A DNA stretch of 64,000 bases from the NCBI GenBank assembly GCA_038380795.1, contig CM076274.1:16648027-16712026 (forward strand), written 5' to 3'. A model generated the notes under the pieces. That model did no database searches. It worked only from the letters and a program-made list of their open reading frames with translations, and had not been told where the DNA came from. Below are positions 52,551-64,000 of this stretch, one piece after another. How positions within the stretch are numbered: position 1 is the stretch's first letter; each line of letters opens with the position of its first letter. The position numbers and the translations under genes are program-made. This stretch comes from Pyrocephalus nanus. Taxonomy: Eukaryota > Chordata > Aves > Passeriformes > Tyrannidae.

Positions 52551-55500
52551 ATTTGGGAGTGTGTTGAAAAGACCTTTTTAATTATCCCAAAGCCAGTTTT
52601 ATACAAATGTTTTAATATTCCAACAAATGGTTGCTGCATGTCATTGCTTTAATTTCAAAACCTGTTCTTCCCCTTCTGCCTTGAAAGAGATACAACAGCA
52701 CCATTCACTTTTGGAAGACATTTCACATATTTTTCTCACTTTCTCGGCTTCTTCAAGGCACTACATTATTCATTTCAGTATTTATCTATTTTGCTTTCTC
52801 CTTTTTTTATACTGTTCTTTCCTGACACTGTCCTCCTCTTCTTCCAGTCACACGGGACTCAAATTTATCAGGTTCTCACATACACATTTCAGTCTTAATC
52901 AAACAGGTTTCAGATGCACAATGCCCTAAATACATCGAAATTCCTCCTACGAGCACAGTTTTGTCATAAAGTTTATGTGAAACCTTACTGTAGCACTAAG
53001 GTTAACACTGCTCTTGTTTTTAATGTGAATATTTGCATTCTCCAATTCAATTATCCTGGGGAATTATAACGTCTCCTCCCATCACTACCCTCCCCTCACA
53101 GTCTACTTTGGTCAAGCATCTTCCAAACTTTGTTTGAATGCAACAAAACACCATTTTGCAGGTAGGCTGTCCATAGTCCTAAGCACAATAGTAAAAGGTT
53201 TGGAGTTCACTGACACAACATACTTTCTAATTAAATCATCTGACAGCCCATCATGAATTAAATCTGTTAAGCCAATCCAACAGGAAGCACTGGAGGGGAA
53301 AAAAAAAAAAAAATTGGAATAAAATATTCCAACAAAAATAAAAGCACATCTTCTTCTGTAAGGAGACATTCTGACAAGCAAGGGCTGATTGGCCTTTGTG
53401 TGAACTCTTGGTCGCTGATTTGGCACTGAGGCTCACTCAGAGAAGCAGAAGTGATTTTAGAGATCTTGGCCAGTTCTGATTTTTCTCTATGGCACCTGCA
53501 GTACTGGTGGGGTGACTTGCTAATGTCACAGCAGGTGAGCTTTCATGGGGTTGACATTTTGTTTATTAAAAAACAATAAAGAGGGGGAAAAAAATCACCT
53601 TACTTTTTATTACAAAATACCAGTTCATGGTAACGCTCATCCCTTGTGATTTGAACTTTGCATTTTCCAAAGCAATTTGCTTTAAGCATGCTCACAGCTT
53701 TTTCTAGTTTAAGAAAATATTATTGCAGACAGAAAAACTATATGCAGTGTGTTACTGACCTTTAGCTCAACCTTTCTGAGCTCTGTTTTCCTTACTGTTT
53801 TTCATTCTGAATACACTGCACTTCAACTCCAACCATCCTTGTGCTTTTCCTCTTTACCTTGTACACCTGAGTTTAAATAAACATTGGAACACTTGAAATG
53901 AGGCATAGCCATCTTAGTCTTTATGTAAAAATGGTAGATTTATCACATGAAAAACGTGACACTGGATGCCAGAAAGCCTCAGGTACATTTAGGGAACTGC
54001 AGCTTCTTCTTTTCCTACATTACAATAAATACTTCCTTTTTTTCAGTCTTGTTTCATGGTTCTAGAAAAGGAGATTGTTAATATTTTTGAGGGAAAGAAC
54101 AAACAATCCCATCCCTTAATTAAGAGGTCAAAAACTCTCTTACTATATTTACGTATTTTTAACCTATGAAATAGGTAACAGTCTCTGCTGATCCTACTGA
54201 TAGGAAAGAGGGGAATGAAATTCAGATCTGTTGGGTCACAATCCAATACCTTTCCTAGAACCAGCTCTTACTTATTTAGCTTAACATGTGATGCACACTA
54301 ACACTCTTTTCACATGTTCCTGTGCTTGTTTGCTTTTCTTTGATCCATCCTTTTCCCATGTGGAATCTATGAAGTGACTGATGTCTTTAAACACCATGCT
54401 TCCATATGGCTGAACACAGCCTAAATATTTTGGGGGCTGTTATAAATAAAAACAATTATTTAAGTCTGACTGATAAACAGATTAAAGCTCCTGTTGTACA
54501 AGGGGCTGAAGACAGATTGCGTTTTTTCATGGAATAAATCTGTTTGAATCTCTGGCCTTTAGGGACCTTTTTTTTTATCAGCACCATTTAGCATTTTCCC
54601 AGCTTTTAATACTCTGTTGTTCAGCCATGCATGACATGCTTCCAATGGTAAGTTAGCATAACAGCACATGTTTTTCCTGCTCATTTGGATTGTAAATATT
54701 TGTACTGCTTGCTATCAACAGCTTTGTGATTCTGCACCAGGCTGCATATATGTTATATTTTTTAAAATCTTTTTAAATACATTATAAATAGAATTAGATA
54801 CCACATTTAAAAATAAATACATTTAAATAAACCTTAGGCAAACCAATCCATGTCTAATAAGGCATAGTGTAATTTGCAGGCATGGGCAAGTCTTGAAATT
54901 GAAAGATTTAGGATGTTTATGGCAAAGGTACCCACATTAAAACATTAACTTTCATTGACAGTGGCAGAAGCTGGCAGATGTTATTTTGCTTGTGCTAACT
55001 CAATAAACGCAGGTCAAACCCAGTTAATAAATCAGCCATCACTAAGTGTCAAGCAGTTCTGTCGCTTGGAGAGAAGACGGGTGAAGAATCAGGTTTATGC
55101 TTATCTGTCACTCAGACACTGCCATCCTCCACCTGCCACCCTCAGAATGCAGGGGAAAAACAGGGCTTCTTTCCCCTCTTGTTCTCATCCAGGAAGAGGC
55201 ACTCAAGCTCACAACACATCACAACAGGGCTGTTTCAGCCCATTTTTCTGTGGGACTCAGCTTGTTCAAAAAACCAGCATCCTTGGGCAGCACAGGGGAA
55301 CTGCACCCTTATGTGAGGGGCTTCCATCAGCAGCTAAACAACTGTTGATAAGTAACAACAACTTGAACCAAAATGGCTTCTTAAAACATGTAATTACACA
55401 AATTTTTATATTAATGATTAATACATTCATTACCCACCTCTCTCATGCCTAGTGCCCTTCTCCCTGGTTGGATAAGTGACAGCACTGATACAGAGACTGA

Positions 55501-58500
55501 TTCACCTTCTCAAAGGCACAATTTCCCTACATGACTAAGGTGACTTCTGGGAATAGTGATGGGTGCAGAATTTATGATGACTTTTGCTGGCTTCTCAGTT
55601 ATTACCTCCTCATTACTCAGGTTTGGTTTTCCTTGACTGAAGTGAGGCATGATGGATTTTTCTGTAGTTAAATATGGAAACTGTATGATCTTGACCTCAC
55701 ATGTAGGATTCAAAACCAATCCTTCTTCTCATGAATTACTGGGTATGGAATCAAACTGGGCAGCTGCTGATCACCACTCCACTGACAGCTAAGTCATGTG
55801 ATGGTGGAAGTGTATGATGACTTCTATGTCTATAGAAGTCAGAAGCTGTTCAGAACTTGCTGCTTTTTAGTTTGTTAATGGTGGGAGACTGACCAAAAAT
55901 AAGTTAATAGTCTGTACATAAATCTGCTAGGAGAAAAATACACTGCAGAGCTCATACTGCATTTCTTTTAAAGGTAATATTCATCATATCTGACAGCAGA
56001 TTATCAGTGTATTATCTGAACACACTGGGAAAGTTAAAAGGTCATGAGTCCTGTGGCTTGAATAAGCCAAGATTTGGAAAATTTGCATTTACAATAGGAT
56101 TCATCTGGTAGATAAATACATCCTAGGTGAAAAAAGGCAAATGTTGGCATGCTGAGCAATGAGGGGTAAAACATCTCATAGCAGCAAAAACTGATGGGAA
56201 GTGAAAAGTAAAGGCTAAAGGGGAACACTCTAAGAAGGAAAACTCAATAAAATAGGATTTGATGCTTCATACACATAAACTCCAGACTTTGATACACTGG
56301 AATATTGGGTTGGAAATTCTGCATGTTCTCCTTAAAATGGATAAATGTTTTGGCAAGAAATCACAGGATACATGGATCAGTGACCTGCATTACCTCTCTC
56401 ATTACCTCTACTGATTGCAAATGGCTCTGTCAAGTGCCTGAATTTCACTATCTAACAATATTTATTCTGGACAGATTTGGGGGACATAATCATACCTCTG
56501 GTCACTGGCACTGCTGAGGCAAACAAAAAAAAGGCATCCTCTGGACAATAAAAGGAGGGTGGTTAAGGAGAAGGGCACAAATATATTAAATCAGTGCTAC
56601 ATTACAGGTTCCAAAATGGACTTCTCCACTGAGAGGAGTGGGTAGATCATATCTCCCAAGCTCCTGAGGTTTTTTTGCTAATCATCAGGGCCAAATTTGT
56701 ATAAGGTGGAGGGGTGCAAATCCATTAGAGATTCTCTGTGGGATGGGTTCAGCAAGGAGCAGTAATGGTTTGAGATGACAGGCATTAAACAGCTTTCAGA
56801 TGGTTCAAAAACCTAGTTCAGCCCTTCTCCTAAATATAAAAAAAAAAACCCCAAAGCTCCAAATGTATCTGACTAGTCTCTGAAAGTATCTGGAGATCTA
56901 AGTCCATGTGGAAAACACACTTTTGTTTATTACATAGGAAAAGGCTTTGGTTTACTACAGGTAATACCAATTCATCCCCACACAGACTTACAGGTTTGGC
57001 TGTGACCAGAGAAGCATCCAGGGTGCAAGTACACTTCCACATAGCAGAGTGCAGCCTGTGCAAGAGAACAGTCCCTTCCCAAAGGCTGAATTAGCCCAGG
57101 ACCTGCACTGTAAGTCCCCATCCTGCCCAGCTCGCTCTGAGCCAAGCGAGGCACAACTGCACGGTGCTGCACTGCCAGGACTGTTTGTGCTCCAAAGAGC
57201 TTGGGAGCTGCCTGGATGACAGACCAGCTGAGATCCTGCTAAAAATAATGAAGTCTGACATAATTAAAGACAAATATTTTCAAACAGTGGCAAAGAAGGT
57301 TTTCGGGCAATTTTGTTTGCTTGTTTTTCTGAAATAGATTTTTAACGTGGCAGTGCTGTCCTTCACCTGTTACTTCACCCTCCTTTTCTGCACCATTCCC
57401 TGGAAACTTTACTACTCCCTTAAGATGTTGTGGCAGGTCCTCAAATCCCACAAACGTTGTTTGTGACTGCCAAATGGGACTTCCTCTGTCATGGAGACCA
57501 AGTCTCTGAGGCTCTTTTTGAAGTTTACAATGCTTTGAGTTTATTTTTAAATGCAGTCATCCCAGAGGAAAATCTTCCAATTGCTGTCAGGACGGTGACG
57601 GTCCTTTGTGATGCTACAAAGCCTCACACTTTGCCTAGCAGGGATGAGATGCTTCATATGGGCACGTTCTTTTTTTACCATCTCTCTCTCCTGCTGCATC
57701 AGTGTTGAGAGAATACGCAGTTAAGGGTAAGAAAACAATTTTTCCTCTTCCTCCTTTTGTGTTTCTTTTTTTTTTTTTTAAGTAAATGTTAAGTGTAGCA
57801 GTTCCTTTCCAAGCCAAGGTGGCCTTAAAAGCTAATAACAATAAGAAACAAATTACTGAAGGAAATGCATAACCTGCCCAAGGAAGAAAGCAAGTTGGCA
57901 CTGCTGCACATTCCTCATCCAGCAGCAATGCAGGTTTGACAAAATGCTGTCAAGTAACAACAAAAGTAATTCACCTTTTGGAAAGCCCGGTACAATTTAC
58001 TGCAGATATAACGTAGGAATATGTTAAATATAGAAAGAGAAGATATCAGCCACTGCATATGGTTGTTTTAATTAGGACCTTGAAAGCCTAAGTAGTGAAC
58101 TTTTAAGACTATGTACTGACATTTTAGGCATATGCATAATGAATATTTAAACAATCCAGTGAAATACCTGCCTAGAATTAGAACTACTGCCTTTAATATG
58201 ACCAGTATTATTTCTTACTAGCATGGGTTTAGACGGTGTAATTTTTAACAGCTTTATGCAATAAAAGACTGCTGTGTTAGGTGAAAGTGAGCTCAATTTC
58301 ACATGGAGAATTACAGATGTTTAAGGAGTTATTTCATTACAGTTATCACATCATGTGAGATTGCAACCACACATTTCCTCTGTGCTCCTAAATACACCAA
58401 GGAGGCTAATTTTTTTTAAAATCACACCTTGAAGGTAGACAGATAGACAGATGCAGAGAGAAAGCATACACACTAAAAGGTGATTATTATACAGGTAACA

Positions 58501-58631
58501 TTCAAATGGCATATTGAAAATACTCAGGGCAAATAAATATCTGTAATGAATCATGCATTGCCCATATCCTTCTTTTTGCTTCATTTCCATTCGTTGCCAT
58601 AGCAAATGAGGTCCTGAAGTAGGGAAGTTAA

Positions 58632-58715
58632 TAGTGTACACTATGAGTGTCCCAAATACTTATTAGTTTTTTTATATAATAGTAATACTTAATAGCTTAC
58701 TAAATACTAATAAGT
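58632..58715. repeat. Cluster of short inverted repeats
   Basis: A perfect 12-bp palindrome 'tagtgtacacta' lies at 58632-58643. The arm 'acttattagt' (58658-58667) is matched exactly by its reverse complement 'actaataagt' (58706-58715), with an AT-rich spacer of 38 bp. There is no coding sequence. The arrangement could be an AT-rich cruciform or the remains of a very small inverted-repeat element, but the arms are short. Confidence 0.75.
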
Positions 58716-60050
58716 GTAGTACATGAGCTATAAACTATACTTTGAAAATATTCTGCTATCCATCTTGCACCCTGGGAAGTTCCTGTCCTTGTTTCCCAAA
58801 GTGTCTTGGACTGTAGGGATGGATTAATATACATGGAAATGCTTTCTAATATTAACTGCAATATTCATCAACAGCTCAATGCCCAGCCTTGATCACTTAT
58901 TGTTTTTCTGCTGAGTGCAGAAGGTCAATTCACTGAAAAGTTGGTGTTTTAGAGCCTCTAAAGTCGAGTCTTTAAAGACAGAATTCAGAATAAGTCCCAA
59001 GACAAGAGATAGCAGTTGTTGCAGTTTTACAGCATAAATGTTGCAGCTAAATACACCAGTTACAGGAGTATAATTTTTATTCCCTGCATTCTCCAGGAAT
59101 ACTGCTCTCTTTTCCTCCTTGTTCTTTAATAGGTCTATTCAAGCTGAGACTCACTGCTTCAGACCCAGAAAATACAAAGGTAGAAGATTATTTATTTATT
59201 TCTACATCTTATATTCAGGTTTAATATATAGTTCTGGGCAGTGACAGTAGCTCTTGAGCATTAGCCTTAAGATTTTTGCAGTATTTTTGCTACTTTCTCT
59301 TCTGAATATAGATTTCTGCTAGTGCAGTTTCTTACTAGTAAAGCAGTAAATTTTCTCTGAGTACATATTTAGAAGGTTGTGGTGAAGTCTCTACAAGTAT
59401 ATTCATTTACACCACAGTCTCCATATCACAGTCTCTCACATCTAAGTCTTAAGGATTTTAAAAGATGTTTAATATCAGTTTTTATCATCTCATTCTCCAA
59501 GCTTAAACACAAGGGCTGAGCAAGGGCAATTCTCAGAATAAAATGAACCAGAATCATCCATTTATGAAAAGCAAAACGATGCCAGCCATACTTCATCACT
59601 GGCAATTAAGCATAATTTCTGGTGCCAGAAATAGGAGAGCAAAGAGACTCAAAGGCAGACAAGAGAACTGGCTTCCCACCCAAGGCAGATACAGCACAGC
59701 TTGAAAAATTTACAAGTTCGAAACTGCAAACTATTTGCCTGGATAGTTACCTGAGTCCAGAAACACAAACCCAGTCAAGCCTTCAAAGTAATGTCCTTAA
59801 CCTCTCTTTAGCTTTGAAGGTTGATGCTTCTATCTAACACATATAATAAAAAGTAGTATCTGGGGTGGGGGGAAAGTTAATTTTTCCCAGCCACATAATG
59901 TTCACTAACAGAATCCTTTGGCCTGTTACCCAGGGGTCTTGCCTGTCATATATACTTGCCCATTAAACAGACACCAGAGCTCAGTTGCAGAGGAACATCG
60001 GACCCAAACACCACAATCCCACTGGCTGAACCCCTTTCAGCAGCAGCAAA

Positions 60051-60078
60051 AGGAAAACAAAGCAAAACAAAACAAAAT
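60051..60078. repeat. Imperfect (CAAAA)n patch
   Basis: A low-complexity A/C stretch with three CAAAA-type units in a row and related flanking words. Confidence 0.8.
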
Positions 60079-60202
60079 ACAATAAATGCAAGCATAGAAC
60101 GTCTCTCATCCCTTGCAATCAACTGGCACGTGTAATGTTCTTACTGAAGAGCACAGAGAGTTCAAATGAAATCTTCCCTAACAGATATTCTTACACTAAA
60201 TC

Positions 60203-60258
60203 ACCGTCCGAGTCGTAACAAGCGGCGCTCGCTGCACTTTAAGTGTGCACATAACGGG
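60203..60258. promoter_or_regulatory. CpG micro-cluster, possible unmethylated regulatory element
   Basis: Seven CpG dinucleotides fall within about 55 bp ('accgtccgagtcg', 'agcggcgctcgctgc', 'aacgggg'), in a region where CpG is otherwise rare. A cluster this dense normally survives only if the DNA is unmethylated in the germ line or recently inserted, so a regulatory element or small exon is possible. It is far too short to meet usual CpG-island criteria, and there is no TATA box or transcript signal I can attach to it. Confidence 0.35.
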
Positions 60259-63179
60259 GAAACACTGGAGCATGAAATGGAAGTCACAGACTGTGGGCTA
60301 TCTTGCTAAGTAGTGCTTCACATGCCCACTGGAAACACATCATTTGGGAAAACGGCAGGAGTTTTGGCAACTACTGAAGCAGAGAATCTCTAAGGCTACA
60401 ACCTCTGTCCCAGCTGAAAAATCTGTTCATGCCGACCACGCTGCAATAACAGAGTGGGAGGTACCATGTGGAATTCATTATTTACCCTGATGGTTTATCA
60501 ATATTCCACTAAAATCAACATGTTTATGCTTTAAAACCTTCACTGGGCATTGATAAGCATAAAGCCAATGAAGAGAAGGCAGAAAATGGAAAGGAACAAA
60601 CAGGAAGAGAGGAATAATTTCTATTCCTACTTAGCACATTACACTGCTGCCAGTCACTGAGAAGAAGTTTGGAAATGGAGTCTGACAAACACTGACATTC
60701 TTGACCGTGCTGTGCCACCAACAATAAATTTAGAAATATTAGGGATGTTCAATTTCTAATTTACTCCAGTGGATGTAATTATGTGCCAAAACTGGCGAGT
60801 TTGAACAGAAGCCTGACCTCCTCCTTACTTTTAGATCACTCCTCTGGTAAAGCCAGAGATGGTAGAAGGTTGGGAAATACCACTCCAGATGTCTACTTGA
60901 CCTCAAGAAATTATTGTAATTAGTGTACATATACACACACATATGTCAGCAAAAGCTTAAACATGTCTAACTATTTTTGAAATATAAATAGCAATACTGA
61001 AAATTTAACATACCAGTCTCAGAAACTTGTATTTGCCTTCTGCTTAACTGTGACAACATGGAACATAAAAATGCACAAATTTAGAGCACCATCTGGAAAT
61101 ATCCCATTAAAAAAAATTCCTTAGATCTGAAGTCCTCAGCAAGCAATGAAAGTATTAATAAAAAGTACAAAATTATTATTGTATATAAAAGAATGAGGCA
61201 TATTCAGAGAGATTTGTTAAAGGATCTTGACAAGGAAAGAATAATTAATAACCAATATGAGTTGCTAGTTAGTCTAAAAGATCTGTTTGTGATATAACCA
61301 TGGCTCTAACATACAGCATTTCTGGTTCTTTAGGCAGCAGATAACTTATGACTGGAAATGTCCCCGGTTCTTTGTCTCTTGCTGTTTTCCTGACAACTTC
61401 TGGACTAAAGGCAGTTATTAATTCCCAGCCCTGCCAACATACTTGTCATATGGTGTCCTCTATGGGCATTTACATAAAACAAGAAAAAATAAAGAGGTAG
61501 GGGTTTCTACACAAGACTGAGAGAAAGACTACATTGCTTTAAAGCATTCTGATAGAATTCTTTCATTTAATAATATTTTTACAGTTTTCCATATCCTGTT
61601 CCAGAGCTGAAATACACTGAGCATGGATGAGAAGTCTGCAAAATAAAAGAAGCTACTGCAGCTCCATGGCAATAGAGTAACAGCTTCGTGCTTACCATTT
61701 CTATAAACATGCATAAGGTAGCACTCCTCCTTGAAAATCACTGCTAAAATCAACACAGTGGGCCAGATTAGCTCTTAGAAGAAATGAAGGAGGCCCATTT
61801 TGATGAGAACACCTTTCACTGTTCAGGATGTCAAACTGGGACCAATTAAAACAGCATTTTCAAACATAGCCTTCCAAAGCCCTAACACTAATCCTCTCTG
61901 ATAATCACACCAAACCTTTGAAATTTAGGAGATTTATAGATGTTGATGTGAAAACATCTGGTTTATGTTTTGAAAAAGTAAGGAAAGTGGGAAAATTATA
62001 GAACTGGAACTTTTAACGAAACACTGATTTGAACGATATAAGAAAAAGTCTATTTTTTAACCTAAAACCATGAAAGCAAGCCATATTTTCCAAGGAGAAC
62101 AAAATATTTAGAGGGGCAAAAATTAAGGAGGGGGGCATGTGAGGGGTGTTTTTATTAAGTGAAGTTTCATTGAGACAGTGTTTCTACTGCTGGCCACTCA
62201 TTAAAGTAGTTTCTTTCACCTGGTATTTGACACCTGGTATTATCCATTGGGTGAATGACTTTAAAAAGACTGTCTTTTGAAAACAGTCATCTAAGGTAAA
62301 GGATTAGTAAGGCTACCTTGTGAGATTGCTAAAAGTATCTTGTGACTTGGATGACGATCATAAATCATTAACAGAATACATCAAAAAACAAAGTAGGTGA
62401 AATGAAAAGGTGTTTAACCAGCCCAAGCAGTGGGATTTCTTCAAAATACATGGTGCAACTCTGTAAAAAATGAGTACAGCACCAGAAATTAATATCAACT
62501 AAGAACAGACAAAAGGGCTACATTCATCAACTAATTCAGCCTCCAAGATTAATCTGCCTACCTCTCATCTCCTCTGACTTTAATTAAATCCCTCTGTCTA
62601 GTTTCATGAGTTGGTAAATCTTATAAAATTAATTTCACACTCCTGTTTGCAAGACTGTTTTACTTCTAACCCTGGCTAGCGTGGCTGAGAGCCTGGCACC
62701 CAGTATATCTCCTCATTTGCTTCCATATTTAAACAGGCTGTTAAAAATGTTCTTCATGGCCTAGAATTGAATTTAAATATATTTTTAAACTCAGTAATAG
62801 AGGACTGCAGTCACATCAGTTACTTTGAAAAGACCATGTCCTGTAAGCTGTTTAATTATCCTATAAGAATTCAAGTGATTTAAAATATTTCCACCCCAAA
62901 ACAATCCTGTAAATCATTTCACAATGCTTTATCACATTTAAGTACTCTCCAATTTCTCTTCAAGCATGTAAACCATTTCCATCCATTATTCTTTTTGCTT
63001 TATGAGACTCTGCAATTTGTTTTAAAGAAGTTGGTTGAATTTCAAATTGGAGCCAGCATAAATCTATCATGTGTTTGTATTAGTGGAGAACGCATGGAAA
63101 ATTCCCAATGCAGTGGTGTCCTCTGGGCATAATAAATGTCAAGTCTGCCTCACACTTTGCTTTATTCCTCCTCTCCTGT
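60259..63179. other. Unique AT-rich non-coding sequence
   Basis: No supported gene; frames are all under 80 codons. There is an 11-bp direct repeat 'cacctggtatt' at 62217-62227 and 62231-62241, and a small hairpin at 62268-62288 with arms 'gactgt' and 'acagtc'. No recognisable transposon. Confidence 0.7.
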
Positions 63180-64000
63180 GCCTCCTTTTGTACAAGGCAA
63201 GAGGGAAGCTCCTCTGAGCCGAGCTGCCCGTGGCACTTTGCTCCTGACATGCAGCAGAGCGGCTGACCACATGTCAAAATCATCAAGTTCAGGCAGGTAT
63301 GGTTGAATCTCTCTCCATAGCCCTGACCATTACACCTCCATAAATAATGGAAACAACCAGCAGTTTTGAAGGCAGCAGCACATTGTGATGGGCTGTGCTG
63401 CATCCCCGTGGCTGAACCGAGCTTGCCATGTGAGCCTGCAGACACTCGGCAGACATTTGAAGGTGAGCAATCCACAGGACTGTAATCCACTTTCTCCAGC
63501 AGTTCCTTCTAAGCACTAAACAGAAGGCAGAAGCGTGTAATATGTCGCTAAGAAATTGCCCTGCTTGCAGAACAAAACCACCTCTCGCTGTGCCTGCCTT
63601 GTTCCAGCTCACCGCTATCCTCGGCTTCCCTCGATCTGTCAGGAGGAGGCACACGCTGTGAGCTTTCCAAGGCTATTGATTCTGACATGCCTGCCATTTC
63701 CTTCGCAAAAATAACTTGCCTGTTTCCCACATAGAACCCTGGCAAGGGAACATTTACCATCTGGCTCTTAAACAAGGGTCAAGGAGCAATGCCAAGGCAT
63801 ATTGTTCTGCTCGAACACGTCAGTGATCCCTTTATCTTCAGATGGGATTTGGTAAGTTGCCTTAACTGGCAGAACAGCATCGCTGCTGTTTTTCACCCTC
63901 TGCCTTTGAAATGGAGAAACTGAAAGCCCCAAGTCCTATATTGCATCCTCTTAAATCAGTCAAGGTAAATAAATATCCTGCCAGCTGCACCTTCCACAGC
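63180..64000. other. GC- and CpG-richer edge region with splice-like signals
   Basis: This stretch has more G, C and CpG than the preceding kilobases and frames on the minus strand (63080-63490, 63289-63654, 63548-63775) that resemble no protein I know. On the plus strand there is an acceptor-like 'ccctgcttgcag' ending at about 63570 and donor words GTAAGT at 63852-63857 and GTGAGC at 63463-63468. On the minus strand there is a 'cctcctcctgacag' acceptor-like word near 63635-63648. It may contain or border an exon or promoter that continues to the right, but no coding exon can be supported here. Confidence 0.4.

Larger units (their letters stand above)
52551..60202. other. Unique AT-rich non-coding sequence
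   Basis: No supported gene. The longest frame in the window (54955-55452 plus, 165 codons) lies here; it has no domain I recognise and no splice structure around it. Homopolymer runs lie at 53299-53313 (A15), 56838-56848 (A11) and 57766-57779 (T14). A GC-richer patch at about 57030-57240 has overlapping frames on the minus strand. A CAAAA-rich patch lies at about 60051-60078. Confidence 0.7.

Noticed and set aside
54955..55452. Longest open frame, 165 codons, plus strand
   Set aside because: No domain, signal peptide or family resemblance. Composition is that of translated non-coding DNA, and the length is expected by chance in a window this size.
63080..63490. 136-codon minus-strand frame, cysteine- and histidine-rich
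   Set aside because: The Cys and His residues show no zinc-finger spacing or other ordered motif, and overlapping frames of similar length exist in the same GC-richer DNA.

Overview
The window looks like bird nuclear DNA, most likely from a songbird or a related lineage. It is AT-rich, CpG-poor and non-coding throughout. The best taxonomic evidence is a recognisable 3' end of an avian CR1 LINE on the minus strand (about 7974-8141) and the 5' part of a dispersed avian endogenous-retrovirus LTR (about 3031-3152). Otherwise there is little interspersed repeat, and nothing resembling primate Alu or mammalian L1. Three stretches resemble ancient MIR-type CORE-SINEs (about 28450-28560, 50170-50252 and 52470-52550), and one resembles an old CR1/L3-type LINE (about 51461-51530). 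These fit an old, slowly turning-over amniote landscape.

I find no protein-coding gene, tRNA, rRNA, CRISPR array, operon or bacterial, phage or plasmid feature. The longest open frames (165 codons at 54955-55452, 164 at 2690-3184, 136 at 63080-63490) have no recognisable domains or plausible exon structure. They are the length expected by chance in 64 kb of six-frame translation. The window is best read as an intron of a large gene or as an intergenic gene desert; the sequence alone does not decide which.

Layout: 1-3 kb is unique AT-rich sequence, followed by the LTR fragment at 3.03 kb. A (CA)10 microsatellite lies at 6.12 kb and the CR1 3' end at 8.0 kb. From 8 to 34 kb there is unique sequence with many A-runs on the plus strand, a G/T-rich tract (16.25 kb), a small CpG cluster with an inverted repeat (17.9 kb), a 26-bp tandem duplication (23.57 kb), a GC-rich block of about 430 bp (25.5 kb), a perfect 10-bp inverted repeat (26.9 kb), an (ATT)n microsatellite (27.6 kb) and a homopurine mirror tract (34.1 kb). 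From 34 to 60 kb the sequence is mostly unique and AT-rich, with homeodomain- and forkhead-like words and the MIR-like fragments. A CpG micro-cluster lies at 60.2 kb. The last 0.8 kb (63.18-64.0 kb) is richer in GC and CpG and carries splice-site-like words, so it is the likeliest place for an exon or promoter-proximal element at or beyond the right edge.

Nothing here amounts to a new biological system. The observations worth checking are the two CpG clusters, the GC-rich block at 25.5 kb, the right-edge region, the homopurine mirror tract, a possible switch in A-run versus T-run polarity near 41-42 kb, and a few stretches that look like conserved non-coding elements. All of these rest on reading by eye; alignment to other bird genomes and RNA-seq would settle most of them.
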